Below, in pieces: positions 1 to 6,157 of a DNA stretch of 11,221 bases; positions within the stretch are counted from its first letter, which is position 1; each line of letters begins with the position of its first letter. The translations under genes and the position numbers were made by a program. This DNA comes from JBFKUL01 sp041635755. GTDB taxonomy: Bacteria > Pseudomonadota > Gammaproteobacteria > Burkholderiales > SG8-39. The notes beneath the pieces were generated by a model, which had not been told where the DNA came from, did no database searches, and saw only the letters and a program-made list of their open reading frames with translations. The stretch spans positions 1 through 11,221 of the forward strand of contig JBFKUL010000079.1 in the NCBI GenBank assembly GCA_041635755.1. The letters run 5' to 3'.

Positions 1-659
1 GCTTCGGCGTAGGCGTCCATCGAGCCGTGGTAGTCGAGGTGGTCGTGCGACAGGTTGGTGAACAGCGCGCAGTCGAAGGCGACGCCGTTCACCCGCCCCT
101 GCACCAGGGCATGGGATGAGACCTCCATGGCCACCGCGCGGGCGCCCTTGACGCGCAGCTCGGCGAGCAACGCGTGCAATTCGAGCGCGCCGGGCGTGGT
201 GTTGGCGAGCGTGGCGAATCGGGCCTGCGCATCCGGAAAACCCGCGCCAAGCGTACCGATCACTGCGGCCTTGTCGCCTTGCGCGCCGAGCAGCGTCGCG
301 AGCCATTGCGTGCACGAGGTCTTGCCGTTGGTGCCGGTCACGCCGCACACCCACATTGCCTCGGAGGGGCGGCCGTAGAAGACGTTCGCGAGGTCGCCCG
401 CGTGCTCGCGCAAGCCTTTCACCGGCGCATGCGGAACGCGCCAGTCGGCGTGCCACTGGAAACCGTCGGACTCCCAAACCACGGCGGCGCATCCGCGCCG
501 CAGCGCATCGGCGATGTGCGCGCGGCCATCCGCCGCCGCGCCCGGATAGGCGAAGAACGCCACGCCCGGCGCGCAGACGCGGCTGTCCGCAGCCAGCCGC
601 TCGATCATTGCGCCTTGGGCGGCAAGACGTTCGAAGACGTGCAATCCTGAGGATCCCAC
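1..659 (-). CDS. murE: UDP-N-acetylmuramoyl-tripeptide synthetase MurE (N-terminal part, runs off left edge)
   Basis: MurE is the cytoplasmic ATP-dependent Mur ligase that adds the third stem-peptide residue (normally meso-diaminopimelate in Gram-negatives) to UDP-MurNAc-L-Ala-D-Glu. The visible frame contains ADSR and FFAYPG near the N-terminus (UDP-MurNAc-binding domain), the Walker A motif GVTGTNGKTS (bases 344-315), a TTP motif after LANT (about 196-188), EVSSHAL (125-105) and TNLSHDHLDYHG (58-23). Roughly the first 40% of a protein of about 490-510 residues is present. It follows ftsI in the usual dcw order. The start is uncertain. The only in-frame ATG is at 608, with AAGG four bases upstream. 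It would leave the protein starting only six codons before ADSR, shorter than usual, while the frame is open further upstream and reads like MurE (HVFERLAAQG). GTG 659 is chosen here; TTG 644, TTG 689 and ATG 608 are alternatives. Identity is very secure; the start is not. Confidence 0.93.
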   Translation of the reverse strand, partial: MGSSGLHVFERLAAQGAMIERLAADSRVCAPGVAFFAYPGAAADGRAHIADALRRGCAAVVWESDGFQWHADWRVPHAPVKGLREHAGDLANVFYGRPSEAMWVCGVTGTNGKTSCTQWLATLLGAQGDKAAVIGTLGAGFPDAQARFATLANTTPGALELHALLAELRVKGARAVAMEVSSHALVQGRVNGVAFDCALFTNLSHDHLDYHGSMDAYAE

Positions 660-723
660 CGTTGCGTCCAGCAGCCGTTCACTCGCCAAACCGTCGCGAC
701 GAGCGCCAGGACGAGCTCGCGCA

Positions 724-2451
724 TCAGGTGCTCTCCCTTGCATCGTCGCCTTCGCCCGGCAGCTCGATCGGCACCAGCGGCGCGTCGTGCGGCACCCCAA
801 GCAGGCGCAGTGCGCCCTGGGTCACTTGGGCAAAGAGCGGCGCTGCGACCGCGCCGCCGAAGTACTGGCCGGCCGAGGGCTCGTCGAGCATCACCGCCAC
901 CACCAGGCGCGGCGCCGAGGCGGGCGCCAGGCCGACAAACGACGAGATGTACTTGTTGGGCGCGTAGCCGCCGTTCTCCTGCTTGTGCGCCGTGGCGGTC
1001 TTGCCTGCGACGCGCCAGCCCATGATGCGAGCGCGCGCTCCGGTGCCGCCGGGCTGCACCGCGAGCTCGAGCATGTCGCGCACCGCGCGCGCGGTCTCCG
1101 CCGACATCACCGGCGTGCCCGCCGCGTGCGCCGGCGATTTCAGCAACGTCAGCGGCACCAGCTCGCCGTCGCGCGCGAACACGCTGTAGGCGCGCGCCAG
1201 CTGGATCAGGCTCACCGACAGGCCATGGCCGTAGGCCATCGTGGCCTGCTCGATCGGCCGCCAGGTCGTGTACGGGCGCACCTTGCCGCTCGCCTCGCCT
1301 GGAAAGCCGAGTTGCGGCGCCGCGCCCAGGCCGAGGCGCGAAAAGAGCTCCCAAAGCTGCTCGCGCGGCAGGCCGAGCGCGATCTTGGCCACGCCCACGT
1401 TGGACGACTTCTGCACCACCTGCGCAACGCTTAGCGCGGGCTCCGGGTGCGCGTCGTGGATCGTGTAGTTGGCGATCGTCAGCTTGCCGTTCGCGGTGGG
1501 AATCACCGTGCGCGGCGTCACCCGACCAAGCTCGAGCGCGAGCGCCACCGTGAACGGCTTCATCGTCGAGCCAGGCTCGAAGATGTCGGTGACGACGCGG
1601 TTGCGCAGCTGCGCGCCGCTCAGGTTGGTGCGGTTGTTGGGGTTGTACGAGGGGGCGTTGGCGAGCGCCAGCACCTCACCGGAGCGCACGTCGAGAACTA
1701 CGAGCGCGCCCGCCTTCGCCTTGTGCTGCGCGACGGCCGCCGCAAGTGCGCTATGGGCGAGGCTCTGGATCTTGCTGTCAATCGACAGCGTCAGGTCGCG
1801 CCCGTCCTGCGCGCGACGGATCGATTCGACGTCCTCGACGATGTGCCCGAGACGGTCCTTGATGACGCGCCGGCTGCCCGGCTTGCCGCCGAGGCTCGAC
1901 TGGTGGGCAAGCTCGATGCCCTCTTGCCCGGTATCGTCGACGCCGGTAAAGCCGATGACGTGCGCGGTCACTTCGCCGCCGGGGTAGTAGCGACGGAACT
2001 CGCGGCTCTGGTATAGGCCGGCGATGCCGAGCGACTCGACGCGCTCCGCGGTCTCCGGCGGCAGTTGCCGCTTGAGGTAGACGAAGTCGCGCTCGCGTTC
2101 GGCCAGCTTGCGCGAGACTTCTCGCGTGTCGAGATCGAGCAGCTTCGCGAGCTTGCGCACTTGGGCGCCGCTCGCCTCGACGTCACCCGGGATCGCCCAG
2201 ACGGATTTCACCGGCGTCGAGACGGCGAGCGCCTCGCCGCTGCGGTCGAGTACCCGTCCGCGCGTCGCCGGCACTTCGAGCACCCGCGAATAGCGCGCCT
2301 CACCCTTTTCTTGCAGGAACTCGGTCTTCATCGCCTGCAGGTAGACGGAGCGGGCGACCAGCACCGCGAAGGCCGCGAGAAACGCCGCCAGCACGAAGCG
2401 CGCGCGCCACACCGGTAACCGTACGATGTTCTGCGCCACGGCCATGCTCAC
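724..2451 (-). CDS. ftsI: Peptidoglycan D,D-transpeptidase FtsI (PBP3)
   Basis: FtsI is the class B penicillin-binding protein that cross-links septal peptidoglycan in the periplasm, working with FtsW in the divisome. The 575-residue product has a short cytoplasmic start, one membrane anchor (about 18-38) and the dimerisation/pedestal domain beginning with RGRVLDRSG (64-72). The transpeptidase domain has the nucleophile motif STMK (Ser295, Lys298) and SSN (349-351). The third active-site motif reads KTAT (484-487), where the family has KTG or KSG followed by T; Ala486 is unusual. The GTG start at 2451 overlaps the ftsL stop by 4 bases (GTGA), which suggests translational coupling; ATG 2445 is an alternative start. 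Length and order (ftsL-ftsI-murE) are normal. The assignment is secure apart from whether the altered motif is real. Confidence 0.96.
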   Translation of the reverse strand: MSMAVAQNIVRLPVWRARFVLAAFLAAFAVLVARSVYLQAMKTEFLQEKGEARYSRVLEVPATRGRVLDRSGEALAVSTPVKSVWAIPGDVEASGAQVRKLAKLLDLDTREVSRKLAERERDFVYLKRQLPPETAERVESLGIAGLYQSREFRRYYPGGEVTAHVIGFTGVDDTGQEGIELAHQSSLGGKPGSRRVIKDRLGHIVEDVESIRRAQDGRDLTLSIDSKIQSLAHSALAAAVAQHKAKAGALVVLDVRSGEVLALANAPSYNPNNRTNLSGAQLRNRVVTDIFEPGSTMKPFTVALALELGRVTPRTVIPTANGKLTIANYTIHDAHPEPALSVAQVVQKSSNVGVAKIALGLPREQLWELFSRLGLGAAPQLGFPGEASGKVRPYTTWRPIEQATMAYGHGLSVSLIQLARAYSVFARDGELVPLTLLKSPAHAAGTPVMSAETARAVRDMLELAVQPGGTGARARIMGWRVAGKTATAHKQENGGYAPNKYISSFVGLAPASAPRLVVAVMLDEPSAGQYFGGAVAAPLFAQVTQGALRLLGVPHDAPLVPIELPGEGDDAREST

Positions 2452-2738
2452 CGCGCGCCCCCGGCCGCGGGCGCCGTCGCGCGCTCGACCACGCGCACAC
2501 GCCGCGGGTCGGGCACGCGCATGCCGAACGTGCCCGCCGCGATCTTCTCGACGCGTGAATGCAGGCCCCAGGTGCTCGCCTCGAGCTGCAGCTGACCGAA
2601 TTCGACGTCGAGCTCGCGCGCACGCATTTGCTCGCGCTCAAGCTCGGTGAACAGTTTTCGCGCCTTGTGCTGTGAAGTGACGAGCCCGAGCGCGCAAGCG
2701 ATGAGAACCAGGAGGAGGAGGAGGTTCAGCTTCGCCAC
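2448..2738 (-). CDS. ftsL: Cell division protein FtsL
   Basis: This is a small bitopic divisome protein that in other proteobacteria forms a complex with FtsB and FtsQ and helps activate FtsWI. The 96-residue product starts with a strongly hydrophobic segment (about residues 4-22, leucine-rich). A charged region follows, rich in Glu, Arg and Lys with spaced Leu (about 25-60), that fits the periplasmic coiled coil. The tail is short, with VEKIAAGTFGMRVPDP, typical of FtsL. It starts at GTG 2738 inside the end of rsmH (13-base overlap) and its stop overlaps the ftsI start by 4 bases, so translation is probably coupled on both sides. FtsL is poorly conserved in sequence. The call rests on size, topology and its position between rsmH and ftsI, which together are very convincing. 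Confidence 0.92.
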   Translation of the reverse strand: MAKLNLLLLLVLIACALGLVTSQHKARKLFTELEREQMRARELDVEFGQLQLEASTWGLHSRVEKIAAGTFGMRVPDPRRVRVVERATAPAAGGAR

Positions 2739-3721
2739 GCGTCGGGCTCGATTCGGTTGAACATTTTCGGATCAATGGATGCTGCGGTGCGCTCGGCGAC
2801 CCGCAGCAGGGCGCTGCGCGCGCGCGGATTGGCGGCGACTTCGGCGCTCGAGGCGCGCTGCGCGCGCCCCACCAGCCTAAGCGGCGAAGGTGGCAATTCG
2901 CTGGCACGCAGCGGCAGATCCCGAGGCAGATCGGGCTTCGAGGCGGCCGAGAAGAAGCGCTTGACGATGCGATCCTCGAGCGAATGAAAGCTGATCACTG
3001 CGAGGCGTCCACCCGTCTCCAGCCGCTCGAGCGCCTGAGGCAGCATCAACGACACTTCCTCAAGCTCGAGATTGACGAGAATCCGTAGAGCTTGAAAGGT
3101 GCGCGTCGCCGGGTCCTGGCCAGCTTCCCGTGTGCGGACCGCCGCAGCCACGATTTCGGCAAGTTGCTGGGTGCTGCGGATGGGTTCGCGGCCGCGAGCA
3201 GCAACAATCGCCTTTGCAATCTGTTTAGCAAACCGTTCTTCCCCATAGCCCCCTATCGCCTCCCTGATATCCGGCTCCGCCGCCGTGGCCAGCCACTCCG
3301 CCGCCGAGACGCCGTGCGTGGGATCCATGCGCATGTCGAGCGGCCCGTCGGCGCGAAACGAGAAGCCGCGCGCTGGGTCGTCGAGCTGCGGCGAGGACAC
3401 GCCCAGGTCGAACAGCAATCCGTTGGTTCTTCTGGCGTTGCAGCGCTCGAGCACGGCCGAAAGCTCGCTGATGCGCGCATGCACGATGGAGAATCTCGGG
3501 TCGCGAATGGCGCCGGCGGCCGCGACCGCCTCGGGATCGCGGTCGATCGCAATCAGCCGGCCTCGCGGCCCGAGCCGCTCGAGAATGGCCCGGCTGTGGC
3601 CGCCGCGGCCGAAGGTGCCATCGACATAGATCCCGTCCGCGCGAATGGCGAGCGCCTCGAGCGCCTCGGCGACGAGGACGGCGCGGTGCGGTCGGGACGT
3701 CGCGCGCATCGGCAGCGCCAT
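2726..3721 (-). CDS. rsmH: 16S rRNA (cytosine(1402)-N(4))-methyltransferase RsmH (MraW)
   Basis: RsmH uses S-adenosylmethionine to methylate N4 of C1402 in the decoding centre of 16S rRNA. The 331-residue product shows the SAM-binding motif DGTFGRGGHS (34-43), an acidic ribose-contact stretch IDRD (59-62), DLGVSSPQLDDPARGFSF (105-122), GPLDMRMD (126-133), PATRTFQALRI (204-214) and SFHSLEDRIVKRFF (244-257). These are the family signatures in the right order, and the length is normal. It starts three bases after the mraZ stop; ATG 3709 (residue 5) is an alternative start, and neither has a strong Shine-Dalgarno. Its 3' end overlaps ftsL. It is expected to be co-transcribed from the mraZ promoter. 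Confidence 0.97.
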   Translation of the reverse strand: MALPMRATSRPHRAVLVAEALEALAIRADGIYVDGTFGRGGHSRAILERLGPRGRLIAIDRDPEAVAAAGAIRDPRFSIVHARISELSAVLERCNARRTNGLLFDLGVSSPQLDDPARGFSFRADGPLDMRMDPTHGVSAAEWLATAAEPDIREAIGGYGEERFAKQIAKAIVAARGREPIRSTQQLAEIVAAAVRTREAGQDPATRTFQALRILVNLELEEVSLMLPQALERLETGGRLAVISFHSLEDRIVKRFFSAASKPDLPRDLPLRASELPPSPLRLVGRAQRASSAEVAANPRARSALLRVAERTAASIDPKMFNRIEPDAWRS

Positions 3722-3724
3722 CGC

Positions 3725-4174
3725 TCACAGCGAAAAATCCTCCATCCCCGGAGGCGGTGTGCCCGAACCGGCGAGCGAATGCGCGAGCTTGGCCGACCAC
3801 ACGCCGCTGTCCCAGAGCTCGAAGTACCCGCCCTGGCCGACCATCATCACTTCGCGCTCGAGCTTCGCGTGCATGCGCAGCGCCGCCGAAAGCAGGATGC
3901 GGCCCGAGCCGTCGGGCGCGACGTGTTCCTCGAACCCCAACAGCAGGCGCTTCCACCAGCTCGCCTGCGGATGAAGGCTCGGAAAGGTCTCGACGCGACT
4001 GCGCACCGGCTCCCAGCCGCTTTCGGGATACATCAGCACGCAGCCTTCGGGATGCGCCGTGAGCACCAGCGACTTGCCGCCGTCGAGTACCGCTTCGCGA
4101 TGCCGAGTCGGAATGGCGAGCCGGCCCTTGGCGTCGAGCGTGATGACCGTTGCGCCGTGAAATGTCCCGCCCAT
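3725..4174 (-). CDS. mraZ: Transcriptional regulator MraZ, first gene of the dcw cluster
   Basis: MraZ is a DNA-binding protein with two SpoVT/AbrB-type swapped-hairpin domains. In characterised bacteria it binds direct repeats in its own promoter region and controls the dcw operon. The 149-residue product has the signature DAKGRLAIPTRHR in the first half (14-26) and the related DGSGRILLSAALR in the second half (88-100). This is the expected duplicated layout at the family's usual length. Most homologues begin near the FxGA motif; here four residues (MGGT) precede it. An upstream AGGGA about 9 bases before ATG 4174 may be the ribosome binding site. Immediately upstream lies a set of 10-bp-spaced repeats matching a MraZ operator layout, supporting autoregulation. 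Its stop is three bases before rsmH. Confidence 0.97.
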   Translation of the reverse strand: MGGTFHGATVITLDAKGRLAIPTRHREAVLDGGKSLVLTAHPEGCVLMYPESGWEPVRSRVETFPSLHPQASWWKRLLLGFEEHVAPDGSGRILLSAALRMHAKLEREVMMVGQGGYFELWDSGVWSAKLAHSLAGSGTPPPGMEDFSL

Positions 4175-4210
4175 CCCCGTTTTTCCCTGGCAGTCGCCGA
4201 GGGGGTGCCC

Positions 4211-4250
4211 TCACCTCCCCCGTTCACCACTTTTTTCTACCTTTTCCCAC
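4211..4250 (-). promoter_or_regulatory. Probable MraZ operator: four 10-bp-spaced direct repeats
   Basis: Read on the minus strand, 4250-4211 divides into four consecutive 10-base units: GTGGGAAAAG, GTAGAAAAAA, GTGGTGAACG and GGGGAGGTGA. Known MraZ boxes are TGGGN pentamers separated by 5 bases upstream of mraZ. Here the first unit holds a perfect TGGGA (4249-4245) and the next three are degenerate (TAGAA, TGGTG, GGGAG) at exact 10-base spacing. The array lies between the candidate -10 element and the mraZ start codon, where repressor binding would block transcription. Confidence 0.7.
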
Positions 4251-4278
4251 TCTAAGTGAAAGAAAGGGGACTGGTCAA
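4249..4278 (-). promoter_or_regulatory. Candidate sigma70-type promoter for the mraZ-led operon
   Basis: On the minus strand TTGACC (4278-4273; five of six to the -35 consensus) is followed after 18 bases by TAGAGT (4254-4249; four of six to the -10 consensus). The predicted transcription start falls inside the MraZ repeat array, about 70 bases upstream of the mraZ start codon. The -10 is weak, as is common for regulated promoters. Position and orientation support the call, but no transcript data are available. Confidence 0.5.
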
Positions 4279-4415
4279 GCGCCTGGGAGGTAATTTTTCT
4301 CAGTGGGACAAAGACTTAGCTTGTCTTTCGAATAACAATTCTTCATAGAATATTCTAAGAAATATCAAAGACTTAAAAATCTGATTGAATGTCAGGTCTT
4401 AGAAGTCGGCGAAGG
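4279..4415. promoter_or_regulatory. AT-rich divergent intergenic region with palindrome and direct repeat
   Basis: This stretch between mraZ and the acyl-CoA ligase has no credible ORF. Bases 4321-4380 contain only 13 G or C out of 60, in an otherwise GC-rich window. It contains a 12-bp perfect palindrome TAGAATATTCTA (4346-4357), flanked after one mismatched base by TTC and GAA, giving a 20-bp operator-like element at 4342-4361. CAAAGACTTA occurs twice (4309-4318 and 4366-4375), and AAAGAC at 4310-4315 pairs with GTCTTT at 4323-4328 as an inverted repeat. A possible plus-strand promoter is TTGTCT (4321-4326) with TAGAAT (4346-4351), though the 19-base spacing is long. Regulatory function is inferred. 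Confidence 0.5.
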
Positions 4416-4436
4416 GCGACAGTGCCACTGTGTCGC
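4416..4436. repeat. Short inverted repeat upstream of the acyl-CoA ligase gene
   Basis: The outer arms GCGACA and TGTCGC enclose an inner inverted pair CAGTG/CACTG around a single C. It can fold as a hairpin with a small bulge or serve as a dyad operator. It is not followed by a T-run, so it is not a convincing terminator. It lies about 120 bases before the ligase start. Confidence 0.35.
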
Positions 4437-4484
4437 TGCGCCCGCTGCGCCTTCCGCGGCTAGGCCGGGTGTGCGCGCCGCGCG

Positions 4485-4493
4485 TGCTAGATT
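4485..4493 (+). promoter_or_regulatory. Possible extended -10 element for the acyl-CoA ligase gene
   Basis: TGC followed by TAGATT (four of six matches to the -10 consensus) fits an extended -10 promoter element, 63 bases before the chosen ligase start. No good -35 element is visible at the right distance. It competes with a candidate in the AT-rich region upstream (4321-4351). Weakly supported. Confidence 0.25.
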
Positions 4494-4555
4494 CTTCGCG
4501 GCGCGGCGCGTTTTGCCTTGAGCGCTCGGCTGCTTCAGCAAACCGAATCGTCCCC

Positions 4556-6157
4556 ATGCTTCGACCGCTTGAGGTCCTGCGCACCTACCCCGCTCACGAC
4601 GGCACCCTCGCCGGCTTGCTCGCCAGCCGCGCGGCGCGAGATCCCGCACGCACGTTGCTCCTTTTCGGGGGCCGCGAGACCAGTTACGCCGAATTTGCGC
4701 AGCGCGTCGAGCGCGCGGCACGCGCGCTCATGGCTCGCGGCATTGGGCGCGGCGCGCACGTCGGCGTCATGGCGAGCAATAGCGCGGACTACGTGGTACT
4801 GCTCTTCGCGCTCGCACGCTTGGGCGCGATCATGGTGCCGGTGAACCCGGATTTCGGCGTCGACGAGGCGGGCTACATCCTGCGCCACGCCGGCGTGGTG
4901 GCGGTCGCGACGGTCCCGGCGGTGATCGAAGTCGCACGCGAAGCCACTCGCTCACTTTCGCCCAAGCCCTGGTTCATGCTGCTTGATGGCGCATCCGGCG
5001 AGTTGCCGCGCTTCGAGGACCTGATTGCGCAGGCGCCGGCGACGCCTTTGCCGCCATCGCCCGCAAGCGACGCCACGTGTCTCACCCTGTACACGTCGGG
5101 TACGACCGGATTTCCCAAGGGCGTGATGCACAGCCAGCGCAACTTCGTGCTCGCAGGCGAAGGCTTTGTCGCCCGTATGCACCTGCAGCCCGACGACCGC
5201 CTGATGTGCGTGCTGCCGATGTTCCACATCAACGCGCTGTTCTACTCGATCGCCGGCACGCTGGCCGCCGGGGCAAGCCTGGTGCTGGTGCCGAGGTTCT
5301 CCGCTACGCAGTTCTGGAAGATCGCCGGCGACACCGGCGCGACGCAGGTCAACATCATTGCTGCCGTCGGCAACATCCTTGCGCGTCGCCCCAGAAGCGA
5401 ATTCGATCCACGACACCGACTGCGCGTGGTTTATGGCGCGCCGTTTTCACCCGATCTGGAGCGCACCTTCCGCGAGGAATTCGGCGTACCGGTGCTGATC
5501 GAGGGTTACGGCATGACGGAGATCCCCGGCGCCTGCAACAATCCGTTTGACGGCGAGAAACGTCCGAACAGCATGGGCAAGGCGGCGCAGCATCCGGACC
5601 CGGCGGTCAAGTTCAGCGAACTGCGCGTCGTCGACGACCATGGCCGCGACCTGCCCGAGGGCATCGAGGGTGAGCTGTGGGTGCGCACCCCGATCCTGAT
5701 GCAGGGCTACTACAAGGATCCCGAGCAGACCGCGGCGGCGATGCACGACGGTTGGTTCGCCACCGGCGACCTGGTGCGCCGCGATGCCGACGACTACTAC
5801 TACTTTGTCGCGCGCAAGAAGGACATCATCCGCAAGCGGGGCGAGAACATCTCCGGCGCCGAGATCGACCGCGTCGTGAGCGACCATCCCGGGGTGGTGC
5901 AGTGCGCGGCGATCCCGGTACCCGATGCGCTCGGCGAGGACGAGATCCTGGTGGCCGTGATCCGCAAGCCCGGCGCCACTGTCAGCGCCAGGGACATCGC
6001 AGAGTGGTGCCGGCAGCGCCTCACCGCAATCAAGGTGCCGCGTTACGTCACGTTCGTCGACGCGCTGCCGCAGACCGCTACGCACCGCGTGGCGAAGTTC
6101 AAGCTGAGAGGCGACAAGGCGCTGCGCGAGCAGGCCATCGACCTCGCGCGTGGTTAG
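4556..6157 (+). CDS. AMP-dependent acyl-CoA synthetase/ligase (class I adenylate-forming, crotonobetaine/carnitine-CoA ligase-like)
   Basis: This enzyme should activate a carboxylic acid with ATP to an acyl-AMP and transfer it to coenzyme A. The 533-residue product carries the ATP-binding loop YTSGTTGFPKG (179-189), the GYGMTE motif (317-322), the TGD motif (403-405), ARKKDIIRKRGENIS (419-433) at the hinge and start of the C-terminal domain, and the C-terminal A10 region near 504-517. In A10 the usual Gly-Lys is His510-Arg511, so the usual catalytic lysine position holds Arg; Lys514 and Lys516 lie nearby. ATG 4556 was chosen because homology to the family (TLAGLLASRAARDPART) begins just after it. 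The frame is open back to GTG 4430 without family-like sequence, and no clear Shine-Dalgarno is present. It is divergent from mraZ and convergent with the dehydrogenase gene, with overlapping stop codons. The substrate cannot be deduced. Confidence 0.92.
   Translation: MLRPLEVLRTYPAHDGTLAGLLASRAARDPARTLLLFGGRETSYAEFAQRVERAARALMARGIGRGAHVGVMASNSADYVVLLFALARLGAIMVPVNPDFGVDEAGYILRHAGVVAVATVPAVIEVAREATRSLSPKPWFMLLDGASGELPRFEDLIAQAPATPLPPSPASDATCLTLYTSGTTGFPKGVMHSQRNFVLAGEGFVARMHLQPDDRLMCVLPMFHINALFYSIAGTLAAGASLVLVPRFSATQFWKIAGDTGATQVNIIAAVGNILARRPRSEFDPRHRLRVVYGAPFSPDLERTFREEFGVPVLIEGYGMTEIPGACNNPFDGEKRPNSMGKAAQHPDPAVKFSELRVVDDHGRDLPEGIEGELWVRTPILMQGYYKDPEQTAAAMHDGWFATGDLVRRDADDYYYFVARKKDIIRKRGENISGAEIDRVVSDHPGVVQCAAIPVPDALGEDEILVAVIRKPGATVSARDIAEWCRQRLTAIKVPRYVTFVDALPQTATHRVAKFKLRGDKALREQAIDLARG

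Noticed and set aside
3092..4255. 387-codon plus-strand frame across rsmH and mraZ
   Set aside because: It is antisense to two well-supported genes and shows only low-complexity Arg-rich sequence, typical of high-GC shadows.
4430..4555. Upstream GTG start for the acyl-CoA ligase, adding 42 residues
   Set aside because: The extension has no family similarity, overlaps the hairpin and possible promoter, and the family N-terminus fits ATG 4556.
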